DNA of 64,000 nucleotides from NCBI GenBank assembly GCA_002279355.1, contig NCBV01000005.1:55968-119967 (forward strand). The letters are read 5' to 3'. The DNA comes from Acidiphilium sp. 37-60-79 (GTDB lineage Bacteria; Pseudomonadota; Alphaproteobacteria; Acetobacterales; Acetobacteraceae). A model generated the notes under the pieces. It did no database searches. It worked only from the letters and a program-made list of their open reading frames with translations, and had not been told where the DNA came from. A program made the translations under genes and the position numbers. This document shows, piece by piece, positions 46,219 through 54,264 of the stretch. Each line of letters begins with the position of its first letter. The stretch's first letter is position 1.

Positions 46219-47088
46219 AGGTCGCCGCCAAGCGGCGGATTATAGCCGTCGCGCGCAAATATCGCCTGACCGGCTGCACTTTGCAGCAAAGCAACAAATT
46301 TCTTCGCACTCGCTTTGTTGGGGGCGTCATGGGGAATGCAGGCATAGAACACCAAAGGCTGGGTATGCAGGGTTTGGGTTTTGCCTTTGACATCAAGGGT
46401 GATCGCGGCCTTGGAATACCAAGGTTTGATCATGGTCGGGTCGCTCAAATTTATTTGTTTTGGCAAAGGAATAAATGGCAGCTTCAGCGACTTCACCGCG
46501 CTCTCATAGCCCGATGTGGCGTCCAGTTCACCGGCATCCAGACGAGCAAGGAGCGAAGGCTCGGTGAAAATCTGGGCCGGATTGATCGGTTTGCCGAGAA
46601 TCCGCGCCGACAAGCCGGGCTGGTGATAAAATTTTTCGGCAAGATCAAAGGTAAACAGAATATTGCGACCTTGCGGATCGGTGCGTGGATCGGTGCGGCC
46701 AAAGCGCAAATTTTTGCGCTCCAACAGATTTCGGGCTGTAGGCGATCACCATGGCGGTGCTCGCCACCGGAACCGCATGGCTGACGAGCCCTGCTTTCTG
46801 CAGCACTGTGATCGGTCCCGGCGTGATCGAGACAAACACATCCGCTTGCATAGTCTTCGCCGCGATCAGATGCGCCAACGCAAACGCGCCCTGGCCAATG
46901 CCATGGAATGGCGTGCCGGTTTGCCGGGTGAAAGCCGGGCCAATCCCCTTATTCATCAACACGCCCATCGACCCCGCATAAGCAACGGTGAGCGGCGCCC
47001 CCGCCGCATCAGCAAAATCGGGGCTGAGGGCCGCAGCACCAACGCTGGCAACTGAGGCAACAGTAAAGGCGCGGCGAGAAATGGGCAT
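46215..47088 (-). pseudogene. modA: Molybdate/tungstate-binding protein gene, frameshifted
   Basis: The first frame (start 47088, GGAGG upstream) has a Tat-like leader and YAGSMGVLMNKGIGPAF, then AMVIAYSPKS. The second frame resumes with ERKNLRFGRTDPRTDPQGRN and continues to the stop at 46215 with IHP-type binding-protein sequence (DLAEKFYHQPGL, SGYESAVKSLKLPFIPLP). The join, near 46725-46745, shifts frame, and about 15-20 residues that family members have between these blocks are missing. I infer a small deletion that also broke the frame. The protein would be the substrate catcher for modB. It may instead be a sequencing error. Confidence 0.7.
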
Positions 47089-47115
47089 GAAAACCTCCAA
47101 TTTGTTTGAGCGCAT

Positions 47116-47139
47116 CGATATGTCTGTTTGGCTATATCG
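47116..47139. promoter_or_regulatory. Inverted repeat CGATAT-N12-ATATCG between modA and modE, possible ModE site
   Basis: The arms are perfect over 6 bases and lie 28 bases upstream of the modA start and 45 upstream of the regulator start. ModE sites known in other proteobacteria contain TATAT/ATATA half-sites in an inverted repeat, so the position and AT-rich arms fit, but the spacing was not checked against a ModE matrix. Confidence 0.35.
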
Positions 47140-47183
47140 TCAAGCCCGCTCGCCCCGCCACGGAAACTATGGTTGGATACGTC

Positions 47184-47582
47184 ATGGCAAAGGTACGACA
47201 CGAGGATCAAATTGGCCTACGAATCCGTGTGGTGCTGGGCGATGGTCTGGTCATCGGGCCGGGGCGGGCGGATTTGCTGCATTTCATTCAAGAAACCGGC
47301 TCCATCGCCGCCGCAGGGCGGCGAATGGGCATGAGCTACAAACGCGCTTGGCAGCTCGCCGAGGCGCTGAACGAAGCCTTTTCCGGTCCATTGATCGCCG
47401 CCAATAAAGGCGGCGCCGCAGGCGGTGGGGCCACTCTGACAGCACTCGGAATCGCGGTTTTGCGCGCCTATCGCGATTTGCAGGCCCAGGCCCTGGCCAG
47501 CGGTGCCGCGTCTCTCGCCCTCTTATCGGCGGCCATGACCCGAATAACCCCTGGCGATCCGGCTGATGAGAGCATAAGTTAA
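47184..47582 (+). CDS. ModE-type molybdate-responsive regulator, DNA-binding domain only
   Basis: The 132-residue protein (ATG 47184; ATG 47169 is another choice) has the ModE N-terminal winged-helix domain: LRIRVVLGDGLVIGPGRADLL, then TGSIAAAGRRMGMSYKRAWQL, and LIAANKGGAAGGGATLTALG near residue 75. The molybdate-binding TOBE domains of full ModE are missing, as in short ModE-like LysR-type regulators. It is divergent from the modA pseudogene and probably represses the transporter genes when molybdate is plentiful. Confidence 0.78.
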   Translation: MAKVRHEDQIGLRIRVVLGDGLVIGPGRADLLHFIQETGSIAAAGRRMGMSYKRAWQLAEALNEAFSGPLIAANKGGAAGGGATLTALGIAVLRAYRDLQAQALASGAASLALLSAAMTRITPGDPADESIS

Positions 47583-47658
47583 GCGCGATCGAGGAGAACG
47601 TGTCTTCCGCCAGCCATCGCACCCAGACCGGTCCTACGCCCATCAGCACCCTTATCTG

Positions 47659-48105
47659 GTGTTGCTGGGATTCTGTGCGCTTTGTTTGGCGGTGGGCATT
47701 TCCGATTCGGTGATGACCATCCCGAATATTCGCTCATGGTATGATGTGCTGCCGCAGCCGCCAGGAACGCCGCCAAACTGGCTGTTTGGGCCGGTCTGGT
47801 CGGCGTTATATGTGGCAATGGCGGTCGCGGCGTGGCGGGTTTGGCAGCGGCCAAGCCATGCCGCCGCCCTACGGCTCTGGGGCTGGCAGTTGGGCGTCAA
47901 TGCGCTGTGGTCGCCGGTATTTTTCGCACTGCACCGGCCCGGTCTCGCGGTTTTAGTGATCCTGACCATGGATGCGCTGGTAGTTTTGACGATTCGCGCC
48001 TTCGCTCGGCATGACCGGTGGGCGGCGCTGATTTTGATGCCCTATTTGGCCTGGGGCTTATTTGCCACCTATTTAACCGCCGGGTTCTGGTGGCTCAATC
48101 AGTGA
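47659..48105 (+). CDS. TspO/MBR family membrane protein
   Basis: The 148-residue protein has five membrane helices as in TspO, which binds porphyrins and affects tetrapyrrole levels. Landmarks are SWYDVLPQPPGTPPNWLFGPVWSALYV near residue 25, LRLWGWQLGVNALWSPVFFAL and YLAWGLFATYLTAGFWWLN. The tryptophan usual in the PxWxPP motif is absent (PPGTPP). The start is a GTG at 47659. An apparent GTG with a GAGGAG ribosome site at 47600 is in another frame, so the N-terminus is uncertain. Confidence 0.82.
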   Translation: MLLGFCALCLAVGISDSVMTIPNIRSWYDVLPQPPGTPPNWLFGPVWSALYVAMAVAAWRVWQRPSHAAALRLWGWQLGVNALWSPVFFALHRPGLAVLVILTMDALVVLTIRAFARHDRWAALILMPYLAWGLFATYLTAGFWWLNQ

Positions 48106-48144
48106 TCGGCTATACCCTACCCATCAATTGATAGGTTTGCGGTC

Positions 48145-48789
48145 ATGATGAAGCGGGTTTCGATTGCGATTTTGATGGGGGCACTGCTCGGTGGCGCGCC
48201 AATGATCGGTGTGGCCGATGCGCAAATGCCAACGCCAGGGGCGCCGACCATCGGCCCGACGATGCATCCGCCCTCGGACCAGCAAGCACCCCCACCGCCA
48301 GCCTTGCCGGGTGCGGCCGGGGCAGATCAAATCAGCGCGAGCAGTGTCGCGATCGATAATGAAAACCCCACCAAAGTGCTGTTTTCCGCAATCAATCACG
48401 GCAATTACGCCGAGGCGCGGGCAGCCGTGAGCCGGGGTGCCGATTTGCGGGCAAAAAATGCGCTGGACGAAACGCCAATCCAACTTTCGGTCGAGCTGGG
48501 CCGCAATGACATTACCTTCATGTTGCTCTCGGTGCTGCATGAGAATGGTGGCGTGAGCACAGCGGCAAGCCCTGCCCTCACCCCCGCCGCACACCGGATA
48601 ACCGCCCATCAATTGGCAAATCAGGCACGAGCAAAGCGCGCCGCGTCGCGTTTGCATAATGTGCCGCCCATATCAGTCCGGCGCACCAACAATGGACCGG
48701 GATTTACCACAATCGCGCCCGCGCCAAGCAACCCGACGGGAGAGGCTGCGCCCTCTAAAGGTTTTCTTGGATTTGGCAGCGGATCTTAG
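48145..48789 (+). CDS. Secreted protein with ankyrin-like repeat, unknown function
   Basis: The 214-residue protein has a signal peptide (about residues 1-26), a Pro-rich stretch, one or two ankyrin-like helices (LFSAINHGNYAEARAAVSRG near residue 79, then ADLRAKNALDETPIQLSVELGRND cut to its first part), and a low-complexity Ala/Pro tail. Ankyrin repeats bind partners. I cannot identify the family. A starting ATG three codons earlier is also possible. It is followed by a 115-base gap before the acetate-type transporter. Confidence 0.65.
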   Translation: MMKRVSIAILMGALLGGAPMIGVADAQMPTPGAPTIGPTMHPPSDQQAPPPPALPGAAGADQISASSVAIDNENPTKVLFSAINHGNYAEARAAVSRGADLRAKNALDETPIQLSVELGRNDITFMLLSVLHENGGVSTAASPALTPAAHRITAHQLANQARAKRAASRLHNVPPISVRRTNNGPGFTTIAPAPSNPTGEAAPSKGFLGFGSGS

Positions 48790-48859
48790 CACCCGGACGG
48801 TTCACGACTTTTGATCAATCCGGTTGCTTTTTGATGGATTTGACGCAATAAACTGCCTA

Positions 48860-48880
48860 ACGCCGTTATTCTGACGGCGT
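48860..48880. promoter_or_regulatory. Inverted repeat in the leader of the acetate-type transporter gene
   Basis: ACGCCGT-TATTCTG-ACGGCGT has perfect 7-base arms and ends 24 bases before the ATG at 48905. It could be an operator or a leader hairpin that affects translation. No T-run follows. Confidence 0.35.
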
Positions 48881-48904
48881 GAAAAATTAAGATTGGGGGT
48901 TAAC

Positions 48905-49453
48905 ATGTCTGTTACGAATCCGGCACCGCTCGGACTATTCGGCTTTGCCTTGACCACGTGGATGCTCAGCATGGTAAATGCGCATCTCATGCCCGGCGCG
49001 GCTGTGCCGATGGTGCTGGCAATGGCATTCGCGTTTGGTGGCACTGCGCAATTTGTCGCCGGCATGATGGAAGTGCGCAACGGCAACACGTTTGGCTTCG
49101 TCGCATTTTGCGGTTACGGTGCTTTTTGGTGGAGCTTTGCGCTTTTTGTCGAGTTTTTCGCCAAAGGCGTGCCGGGTGCTGCAGTAGGCTGGTATTTGCT
49201 GCTCTGGGGTGCCTTCACCTTCGTGATGTGGATTGGCACCTTCGCCCTGAACCGCGCACTGTTCGTGATTTTCTTGGTGTTGTGGGTAACCTTCCTGCTG
49301 CTCGCGCTGGGTAATCTCGGCATGCCGAGCTTGGGCGTGTATGGCGGATATTTGGGCTTGTTGACCGCCGCCCTCGCCTTCTATCTCGGTGCCGCAGAAG
49401 TGATCAACATCACCCATGGCAAAACGGTGCTGCCGATCGGCGCAAAAAGCTAG
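48905..49453 (+). CDS. satP: GPR1/FUN34/YaaH-family acetate/succinate transporter
   Basis: The 182-residue protein (ATG 48905) has the family motif NPAPLGLFGFALTT at the N-terminus and six membrane helices; GGTAQFVAGMMEVRNGNTFGF is the central block. SatP takes up acetate and succinate with protons, and yeast relatives move ammonium or acetate. In an acetic-acid bacterium acetate handling is plausible, but the substrate is inferred. The upstream in-frame start at 48893 was not used. A long hairpin follows the stop. Confidence 0.88.
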   Translation: MSVTNPAPLGLFGFALTTWMLSMVNAHLMPGAAVPMVLAMAFAFGGTAQFVAGMMEVRNGNTFGFVAFCGYGAFWWSFALFVEFFAKGVPGAAVGWYLLLWGAFTFVMWIGTFALNRALFVIFLVLWVTFLLLALGNLGMPSLGVYGGYLGLLTAALAFYLGAAEVINITHGKTVLPIGAKS

Positions 49454-49466
49454 ATTATCGCAAGAC

Positions 49467-49503
49467 CCATTGATACGCGCAGTCCATCCGCGCGTATCAA
49501 TGG
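49467..49503 (+). terminator. Long hairpin after the acetate-type transporter gene
   Basis: CCATTGATACGCGC and GCGCGTATCAATGG form a perfect 14-bp stem around a 9-base loop, 13 bases after the stop codon, followed by TACGTTTTGG. The weak T-run makes it a possible, not certain, intrinsic terminator; it may instead protect the mRNA end. Confidence 0.6.
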
Positions 49504-49642
49504 TACGTTTTGGGGTGCCTTTGTGGCGTTTTTGTAAGGTTTGCGGGACCGTCCCGCGTTGATGGCATTGGCGCGGACGCTTAGGCGCGCTACATGATGG
49601 CGAACGGGTTTTCGCGATACAGCCGATGAAAGGGTTGATCTC

Positions 49643-49867
49643 ATGGGCGGTTTAAGCATTTGGCACTGGTTGATTGTGCTGGCAGTGGTGCTGATCTTGT
49701 TCGGTAGCGGCAAGGTCGGCAATCTGATGGGCGAGTTCGGCAAAGGGATTAAATCCTTTCGCAACAACTTGGCCGATGAGCCGAGCAAGGATGCATCGAT
49801 GCTGGACCAGCCTTCGGTGCAAGCGCCGCGGGTCGATCCGGTGTCATCCACGACCAAAAATAGCTGA
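49643..49867 (+). CDS. tatA: Twin-arginine translocase pore protein TatA
   Basis: TatA polymerises to let folded proteins through the inner membrane. The 74-residue protein has one membrane helix (IWHWLIVLAVVLILFG), an amphipathic helix (KVGNLMGEFGKGIKSFRNNL) and a short polar tail. The pattern FGxGK-GxLMGEFGKG is diagnostic. It is followed 8 bases later by a second TatA-like gene, and neither tatB nor tatC is present here. Confidence 0.88.
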   Translation: MGGLSIWHWLIVLAVVLILFGSGKVGNLMGEFGKGIKSFRNNLADEPSKDASMLDQPSVQAPRVDPVSSTTKNS

Positions 49868-49875
49868 GGTGGATT

Positions 49876-50133
49876 ATGGGTTTTGATTCACCAATCCATT
49901 GGATCATCGTCATCGGCGTGATCGCCTTGCTGTTTGGAGGCTCGCGCGTGGGATCGTTGATGGGCGAATTGGGCAAGGGCGTGAAGGCGTTCAAGCAGAA
50001 TATCGCGGATGATCGCACCGCCGCAGCGCCTGCACCACCCCCGCCAAGCAATGCGGCACCCGCTTCATTGCAGCGCGCCGAGACAATCGAACCAACACCC
50101 GCTGCAGCGCCGGCGAATAGCGCACATCACTAA
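49876..50133 (+). CDS. Second TatA-type protein
   Basis: The 85-residue protein repeats the TatA plan: a membrane helix (IHWIIVIGVIALLFGGSRVG), an amphipathic helix (SLMGELGKGVKAFKQNI) and a Pro/Ala-rich tail twice as long as that of its neighbour. It has a good GAGG ribosome site. It is most like a TatA paralogue, but TatB or TatE-like roles cannot be excluded. The tandem pair probably arose by duplication. Confidence 0.82.
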   Translation: MGFDSPIHWIIVIGVIALLFGGSRVGSLMGELGKGVKAFKQNIADDRTAAAPAPPPPSNAAPASLQRAETIEPTPAAAPANSAHH

Positions 50134-50163
50134 TCTCTAAGCGCGATTGGGGCGGCTGCGCAC

Positions 50164-50811
50164 ATGATCCAGACGATTCTCGATGCCCACGCCGATTGGG
50201 TCGATCCGACCCTCGCTGATGGTCTGGTCGAAATCGGCGCCCGCATGGACCGGATGGGTTGGGTGCCCGGCTCGGCGGGCAATCTCTCCGCACGCCTATC
50301 TGACCAAGTCATCGCGATCACCAGCAGTGGTGTGCATAAAGGGCGGCTAAGCCGGTCCGATATCATTCCGGTCGATCTCGCCGGGCAAGCGCTGCGCAAC
50401 GGTGATCGGCCGAGCGCTGAGACGTTGTTGCACTGCCAGCTTTATGCGCGTGATCCCTCCATTGGGGCGGTGCTGCATGGCCACTCGGTCGCCGCAACCG
50501 TACTCAGCCGCCATGAACCCGGCGATGCGATCCTGCTGGAAGGCTATGAGATTCTCAAAGCGTTTCCGGGCATTCGCTCGCATGAAGCGCAGGTCTTGCT
50601 GCCGGTCTTTGATAATGACCAGGACATCGCAAGGCTGGCAGCCCAGATTGCCCCGATCTTGGACCCTGCGGCATCAATCATCCCGATTGGCTATGTGCTG
50701 CGTGGCCACGGTGTCTATGCGTGGGGGCCGGATATTGAGCGGTGCTTCTGGCGCCTAGAAGCGCTGGAATTTTTGTTGCGGTGCGAGTTGGAACGGAGGC
50801 AAATCGGATGA
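50164..50811 (+). CDS. mtnB: Methylthioribulose-1-phosphate dehydratase
   Basis: MtnB removes water from methylthioribulose 1-phosphate in the methionine salvage pathway. The 215-residue product is a class II aldolase-like protein with zinc histidines in LHGHS and RGHGVYAWG, and GNLSARL and SSGVHKGRL near the N-terminus. Its stop overlaps the mtnD start by 4 bases. Together with mtnD and mtnC it covers three of the salvage steps; mtnA and mtnK/mtnP are elsewhere. Confidence 0.93.
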   Translation: MIQTILDAHADWVDPTLADGLVEIGARMDRMGWVPGSAGNLSARLSDQVIAITSSGVHKGRLSRSDIIPVDLAGQALRNGDRPSAETLLHCQLYARDPSIGAVLHGHSVAATVLSRHEPGDAILLEGYEILKAFPGIRSHEAQVLLPVFDNDQDIARLAAQIAPILDPAASIIPIGYVLRGHGVYAWGPDIERCFWRLEALEFLLRCELERRQIG

Positions 50812-51347
50812 GCGGATTGCGAGTTTTTGCGGACACGGTGCCGGGCGTTGCCTTGGTTGATACGCGCGACGCCAGCGAGATTGCGGCAACGCTCGCCACC
50901 ATCGGGGTGCGGTTCGAGCGATGGGAGAGCCCAGTCACCTTCTCGCATGACGCGGCGCCGGAGGTGATTTTGGCCGCCTATCGCCCCTATCTCGACCGGT
51001 TAATCGGCGCAGGCGGTGCGGGTTCGGCGGATGTGTTGAAAATGACCCCCGCTCACCCCCAGGCAGCTTCCTTGCGCGAGAAATTTCTCGCCGAGCATCG
51101 TCACACCGAGGATGAGGTGCGATTTTTCGTGCGCGGCTCAGGGCATTTTGTGCTGCATGTGGATGACAAAATCTATGACGCGCTGTGCGAACAAGGTGAT
51201 TTGATCTCGGTCCCCGCCAATACCCGCCATTGGTTTGACGCAGGCGAAAAGCCCGATTTCGTGGCGCTGCGCATTTATTCCGACCAGTCCGGCTGGGTCG
51301 CGCATTTCACCGGCGAAACCATCAGTCAGCTGTTTCCCGTCACCTGA
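50808..51347 (+). CDS. mtnD: Acireductone dioxygenase
   Basis: MtnD splits the acireductone made from MTR to give the methionine precursor ketoacid. The 179-residue cupin has metal ligands in EHRHTEDEVRFFVRGSGHF and a further histidine in PANTRHWFDAG. Depending on the bound metal (iron or nickel) the products differ. The start at 50808 overlaps mtnB (ATGA); longer frames run through mtnB. It ends 4 bases before the mtnC ATG. Confidence 0.94.
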   Translation: MSGLRVFADTVPGVALVDTRDASEIAATLATIGVRFERWESPVTFSHDAAPEVILAAYRPYLDRLIGAGGAGSADVLKMTPAHPQAASLREKFLAEHRHTEDEVRFFVRGSGHFVLHVDDKIYDALCEQGDLISVPANTRHWFDAGEKPDFVALRIYSDQSGWVAHFTGETISQLFPVT

Positions 51348-51351
51348 GCGG

Positions 51352-52062
51352 ATGAACAAGTCAGCGTCGGTGGGGACGATTCGGGCGGTTCTGCTCGATA
51401 TCGAGGGTACCCTAGTGCCTATTCGGTTCGTCCATGAGACCATGTTTGGCTATGCGCGCGCGGCCTTAGACCGCTTTCTCGCGAGCAAGGACGCGGCCTC
51501 AGCCGATGTTCAATCGGCGCTGGCCGCGATCAGGCATGAGCGGCCCGGCATGAATGATGCCGAGGCGGTGCGCGCGCTGATCGATGCGGATGCCAAATTC
51601 GGCCCGTTGAAATGGCTGCAAGGGCGGATTTGGACGGACGGGTTTCGCTCCGGCGCGTTGCGCAGCGAATTTTATCCGGATGTCGCCCCTGCCCTACGCC
51701 GCTGGGTCGCCGGGGGCGTGCGCGCCGCGATTTATTCTTCCGGCTCCGTGCAAGCCCAGCGCCTGCTCTTCGCCCATGGCGCGTCCGGCGATTTGACCGT
51801 TTTATTCACCGGATTTTTTGACACGGCGGTCGGCGGCAAGCGCGACGCCGCCAGCTACCGCGCAATCGCCGCCCAGTTGCAGTTTGCTCCCAGTGCCATT
51901 CTATTTCTCTCCGATATCGGCGCCGAATTGGATGCAGCGGCCACAGCGGGACTGCTAACCTGCCAAATCATTCGCCCCCAGGACGGCACAATACCAGCCG
52001 CCGCGCACCGCCAAGCGGCCGATTTAGCGCAAATTTCCGCGCAATTTGGCTTGCCCGCATGA
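51352..52062 (+). CDS. mtnC: Enolase-phosphatase E1
   Basis: MtnC is a HAD-family enzyme that enolises and dephosphorylates the salvage intermediate to acireductone. The 236-residue protein has the nucleophile aspartate in VLLDIEGTLVP, the second motif (IYSSGSVQAQ), a lysine in VGGKRDAASY and the terminal acidic motif (LFLSDIGAELDAA). It is the third gene of mtnB-mtnD-mtnC and its stop overlaps the lnt start by 4 bases. Confidence 0.93.
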   Translation: MNKSASVGTIRAVLLDIEGTLVPIRFVHETMFGYARAALDRFLASKDAASADVQSALAAIRHERPGMNDAEAVRALIDADAKFGPLKWLQGRIWTDGFRSGALRSEFYPDVAPALRRWVAGGVRAAIYSSGSVQAQRLLFAHGASGDLTVLFTGFFDTAVGGKRDAASYRAIAAQLQFAPSAILFLSDIGAELDAAATAGLLTCQIIRPQDGTIPAAAHRQAADLAQISAQFGLPA

Positions 52063-53594
52063 TCAACCAGCTGCGTGCGCGGATACCCCAGCGGCTGCGC
52101 AGCCCCGCTTGGGCAGCGTTCGGCTTCGGGTTGCTCGCTGCTTTGGCGTTGCCGCCGTTTTATGGATTGCCGTTGCTCTGGCTAGTGGTGCCAGGGCTGT
52201 TGCGCCTGCTGACCGGCGCTTCCTCATGGCGGCAGGCGCTCTGGCGCGGATTTTGTTTCGGCTTTGGTTTTAATCTGCTGGGCCTGTTTTGGGTCACCGA
52301 GCCGATGCTGATCACCATTGACCAGTTCTGGTGGGCCATCCCGTTCGCCGCACCCGGGCTGGCGGCGGCGGTAGCACTCTATATGCTGATCCCGGCCCTG
52401 CTGGTCTATCGGCTCAAGCCGGGGTTCGGCCTGGTGCTGGTTTTTGCAGGGATCATGGTGCTGATGAATTTGGCGCAGCAATTTTTATTCACCGGCTTCC
52501 CCTGGAATTATTGGGGCACCGATTGGGCCATTCCCGGACGCATCGGCACGGTGATGATCCAACCCGCCGCATTGATTGGCATGCATGGCCTGACGCTCCT
52601 CACCATCATCCTCGCCGGTTTGCCGCTCTGCGGCCCGCGCGGCTGGGCGGGTGCTGCGGTGCTGCTGATGGCCTGGACGGGGTTCGGGCTCGCGCGCGTG
52701 GCAGGCGGGCCCGCTGCGGAGCGCAATTTAACGATTGCCATGATCCAACCGGATTTTGCGGTGCCCGGCAGCTTTACGCCCGCCGCACTGCAAGCGCGCT
52801 GGCAGCGCGATTTGCAAATGACCCAGCAAGCCATGCTGGCGGCAGGCCCTGGACCGAAAGCAATCATCTGGCCAGAGACCGCAAGCCCGGCCTTGCTGCA
52901 GACCGACGTCCAAGCGCGCGCGGCGATTGCATCGATCACCGGCGACACGCCGGTTTTTGCGGGGTCGTTCCGCTTCACCAAGGGGGGACACGCACGCAAT
53001 TCGCTCGTGGTGGTGCGCGGCGCGGGACCCATTGCCGGCTATTATGACAAATGGAAGTTAGTACCGTTCGGCGAATATACCCCGGCGATCATTCCATTCA
53101 AAATTACCCCAGGCGGCGGCTTTACCCCCGGTCCAGGGCCGCGCACCTTGCATGTGCCGGGCATTCCGCCGGTTGGTCCGTTGATTTGCTATGAATCGAT
53201 CTTTTCCGGCGAAATCATTGATCGGACCGATCGGCCAGACTGGCTGGTGAATATCAGCGACAATGCCTGGTTTGGCGACACAACCGGCCCCCGGCAGGAT
53301 TTCGCGACCACCCGGTTGCGCGCCGTTGAGGAGGGTTTACCACTCATTGTGGACACAAATTCGGGAGTTTCGGCGTTTATCGGGCCGCACGGGACCGTTC
53401 AGGCACAATTGGGACTCGATCAGCATGGTATTTTAGTTCATAAACTGCAAGTTGCATTGCCAACGACGATTTTTGGTCGATTCGGCCTCACGCTCGATTG
53501 GACGCTGAGTGCATTGTCCATAATTTTTGGATTTATCGTCGTTGGTTTTGAACGTTTTTTAAGACAACGTCAAAATAAGTTAATATTGTCTTAA
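52059..53594 (+). CDS. lnt: Apolipoprotein N-acyltransferase
   Basis: Lnt adds the third acyl chain to the N-terminal cysteine of lipoproteins in the inner membrane. The 511-residue protein has several N-terminal helices and a nitrilase domain. The catalytic glutamate is Glu273 (WPETASPAL), the lysine Lys331 (YDKWKLVPFGEY) and the cysteine Cys377 (LICYES). Its start overlaps mtnC by 4 bases, an unusual link between lipoprotein maturation and methionine salvage. An AT-rich gap follows. Confidence 0.93.
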   Translation: MINQLRARIPQRLRSPAWAAFGFGLLAALALPPFYGLPLLWLVVPGLLRLLTGASSWRQALWRGFCFGFGFNLLGLFWVTEPMLITIDQFWWAIPFAAPGLAAAVALYMLIPALLVYRLKPGFGLVLVFAGIMVLMNLAQQFLFTGFPWNYWGTDWAIPGRIGTVMIQPAALIGMHGLTLLTIILAGLPLCGPRGWAGAAVLLMAWTGFGLARVAGGPAAERNLTIAMIQPDFAVPGSFTPAALQARWQRDLQMTQQAMLAAGPGPKAIIWPETASPALLQTDVQARAAIASITGDTPVFAGSFRFTKGGHARNSLVVVRGAGPIAGYYDKWKLVPFGEYTPAIIPFKITPGGGFTPGPGPRTLHVPGIPPVGPLICYESIFSGEIIDRTDRPDWLVNISDNAWFGDTTGPRQDFATTRLRAVEEGLPLIVDTNSGVSAFIGPHGTVQAQLGLDQHGILVHKLQVALPTTIFGRFGLTLDWTLSALSIIFGFIVVGFERFLRQRQNKLILS

Positions 53595-53607
53595 ATTATA
53601 TTCATAC

Positions 53608-53636
53608 TTGTGAAAAATTGATTAAACCGCTATACC
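53608..53636 (+). promoter_or_regulatory. Putative sigma-70 promoter of the XRE regulator
   Basis: TTGTGA (53608-53613), 17 bases, TATACC (53631-53636). It stands in an AT-rich gap after lnt and about 145 bases before the regulator ATG. The leader between has no long reading frame. Confidence 0.35.
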
Positions 53637-53782
53637 GCTCGCCTTGGGATTGTGTTTGACGCAGTATCGCTTCGCGTTGCGACAATCACAGATGGGTCGC
53701 CGGATCGATCTTGGTTTGCTGGCTCTGGATTGAGCGCCAAAAATCGAACGGTTGCAGCAAGGATATTGAGAGGATGAGTTCT

Positions 53783-54259
53783 ATGGCGAATGACGGACTT
53801 GAACGGGCTGATCGTGAAGGGCGCCCGAGCCCGATCGATGTGCATGTCGGGTCGCGTGTTCGGTTGCGCCGAAACTTGCTCGGCATGTCGCAAGAAAAGC
53901 TCGGCGATGCGCTGGGTCTCACCTTTCAACAAGTACAAAAATATGAACGCGGCGTGAACCGAGTCGGCGCATCGCGCCTGTTCGATATCTCACGCGTGCT
54001 GGACGTGCCGATCAGCTTCTTTTTCGACGATATGCCCGAAGGCATGAACGAATCGCCCATGTCCGGCCCACGCGGTCGCACCCATGGCGTGGCCGAAACA
54101 CAAGAGCCGTTCCGCATGGGGCTCGATGATCATTTAACCAAGCGCGAAACGCTCGAACTCGTCCGCGCCTATTACCGGATCACCGAACCCGCCGTGCGCA
54201 AGCGCGTGTTCGATCTGATCCGCACCCTCGCTCCCGCCGATACTTTCCCCACCGAATAA
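53783..54259 (+). CDS. XRE-family transcriptional regulator
   Basis: From the ATG at 53783 the 158-residue protein has a helix-turn-helix (VGSRVRLRRNLLGMSQEKLG, then LTFQQVQKYERGVNRVGASRL) near residues 20-75 and a C-terminal alpha-helical tail (ETLELVRAYYRITEPAVRKRVFDLI cut here). This is a widespread alphaproteobacterial regulator group. Its targets are unknown. An AGAGG ribosome site abuts the ATG at 53774 too closely, so 53783 is preferred. The gene converges on trpA with 5 bases between stops. Confidence 0.85.
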   Translation: MANDGLERADREGRPSPIDVHVGSRVRLRRNLLGMSQEKLGDALGLTFQQVQKYERGVNRVGASRLFDISRVLDVPISFFFDDMPEGMNESPMSGPRGRTHGVAETQEPFRMGLDDHLTKRETLELVRAYYRITEPAVRKRVFDLIRTLAPADTFPTE

Positions 54260-54264
54260 ATCGG

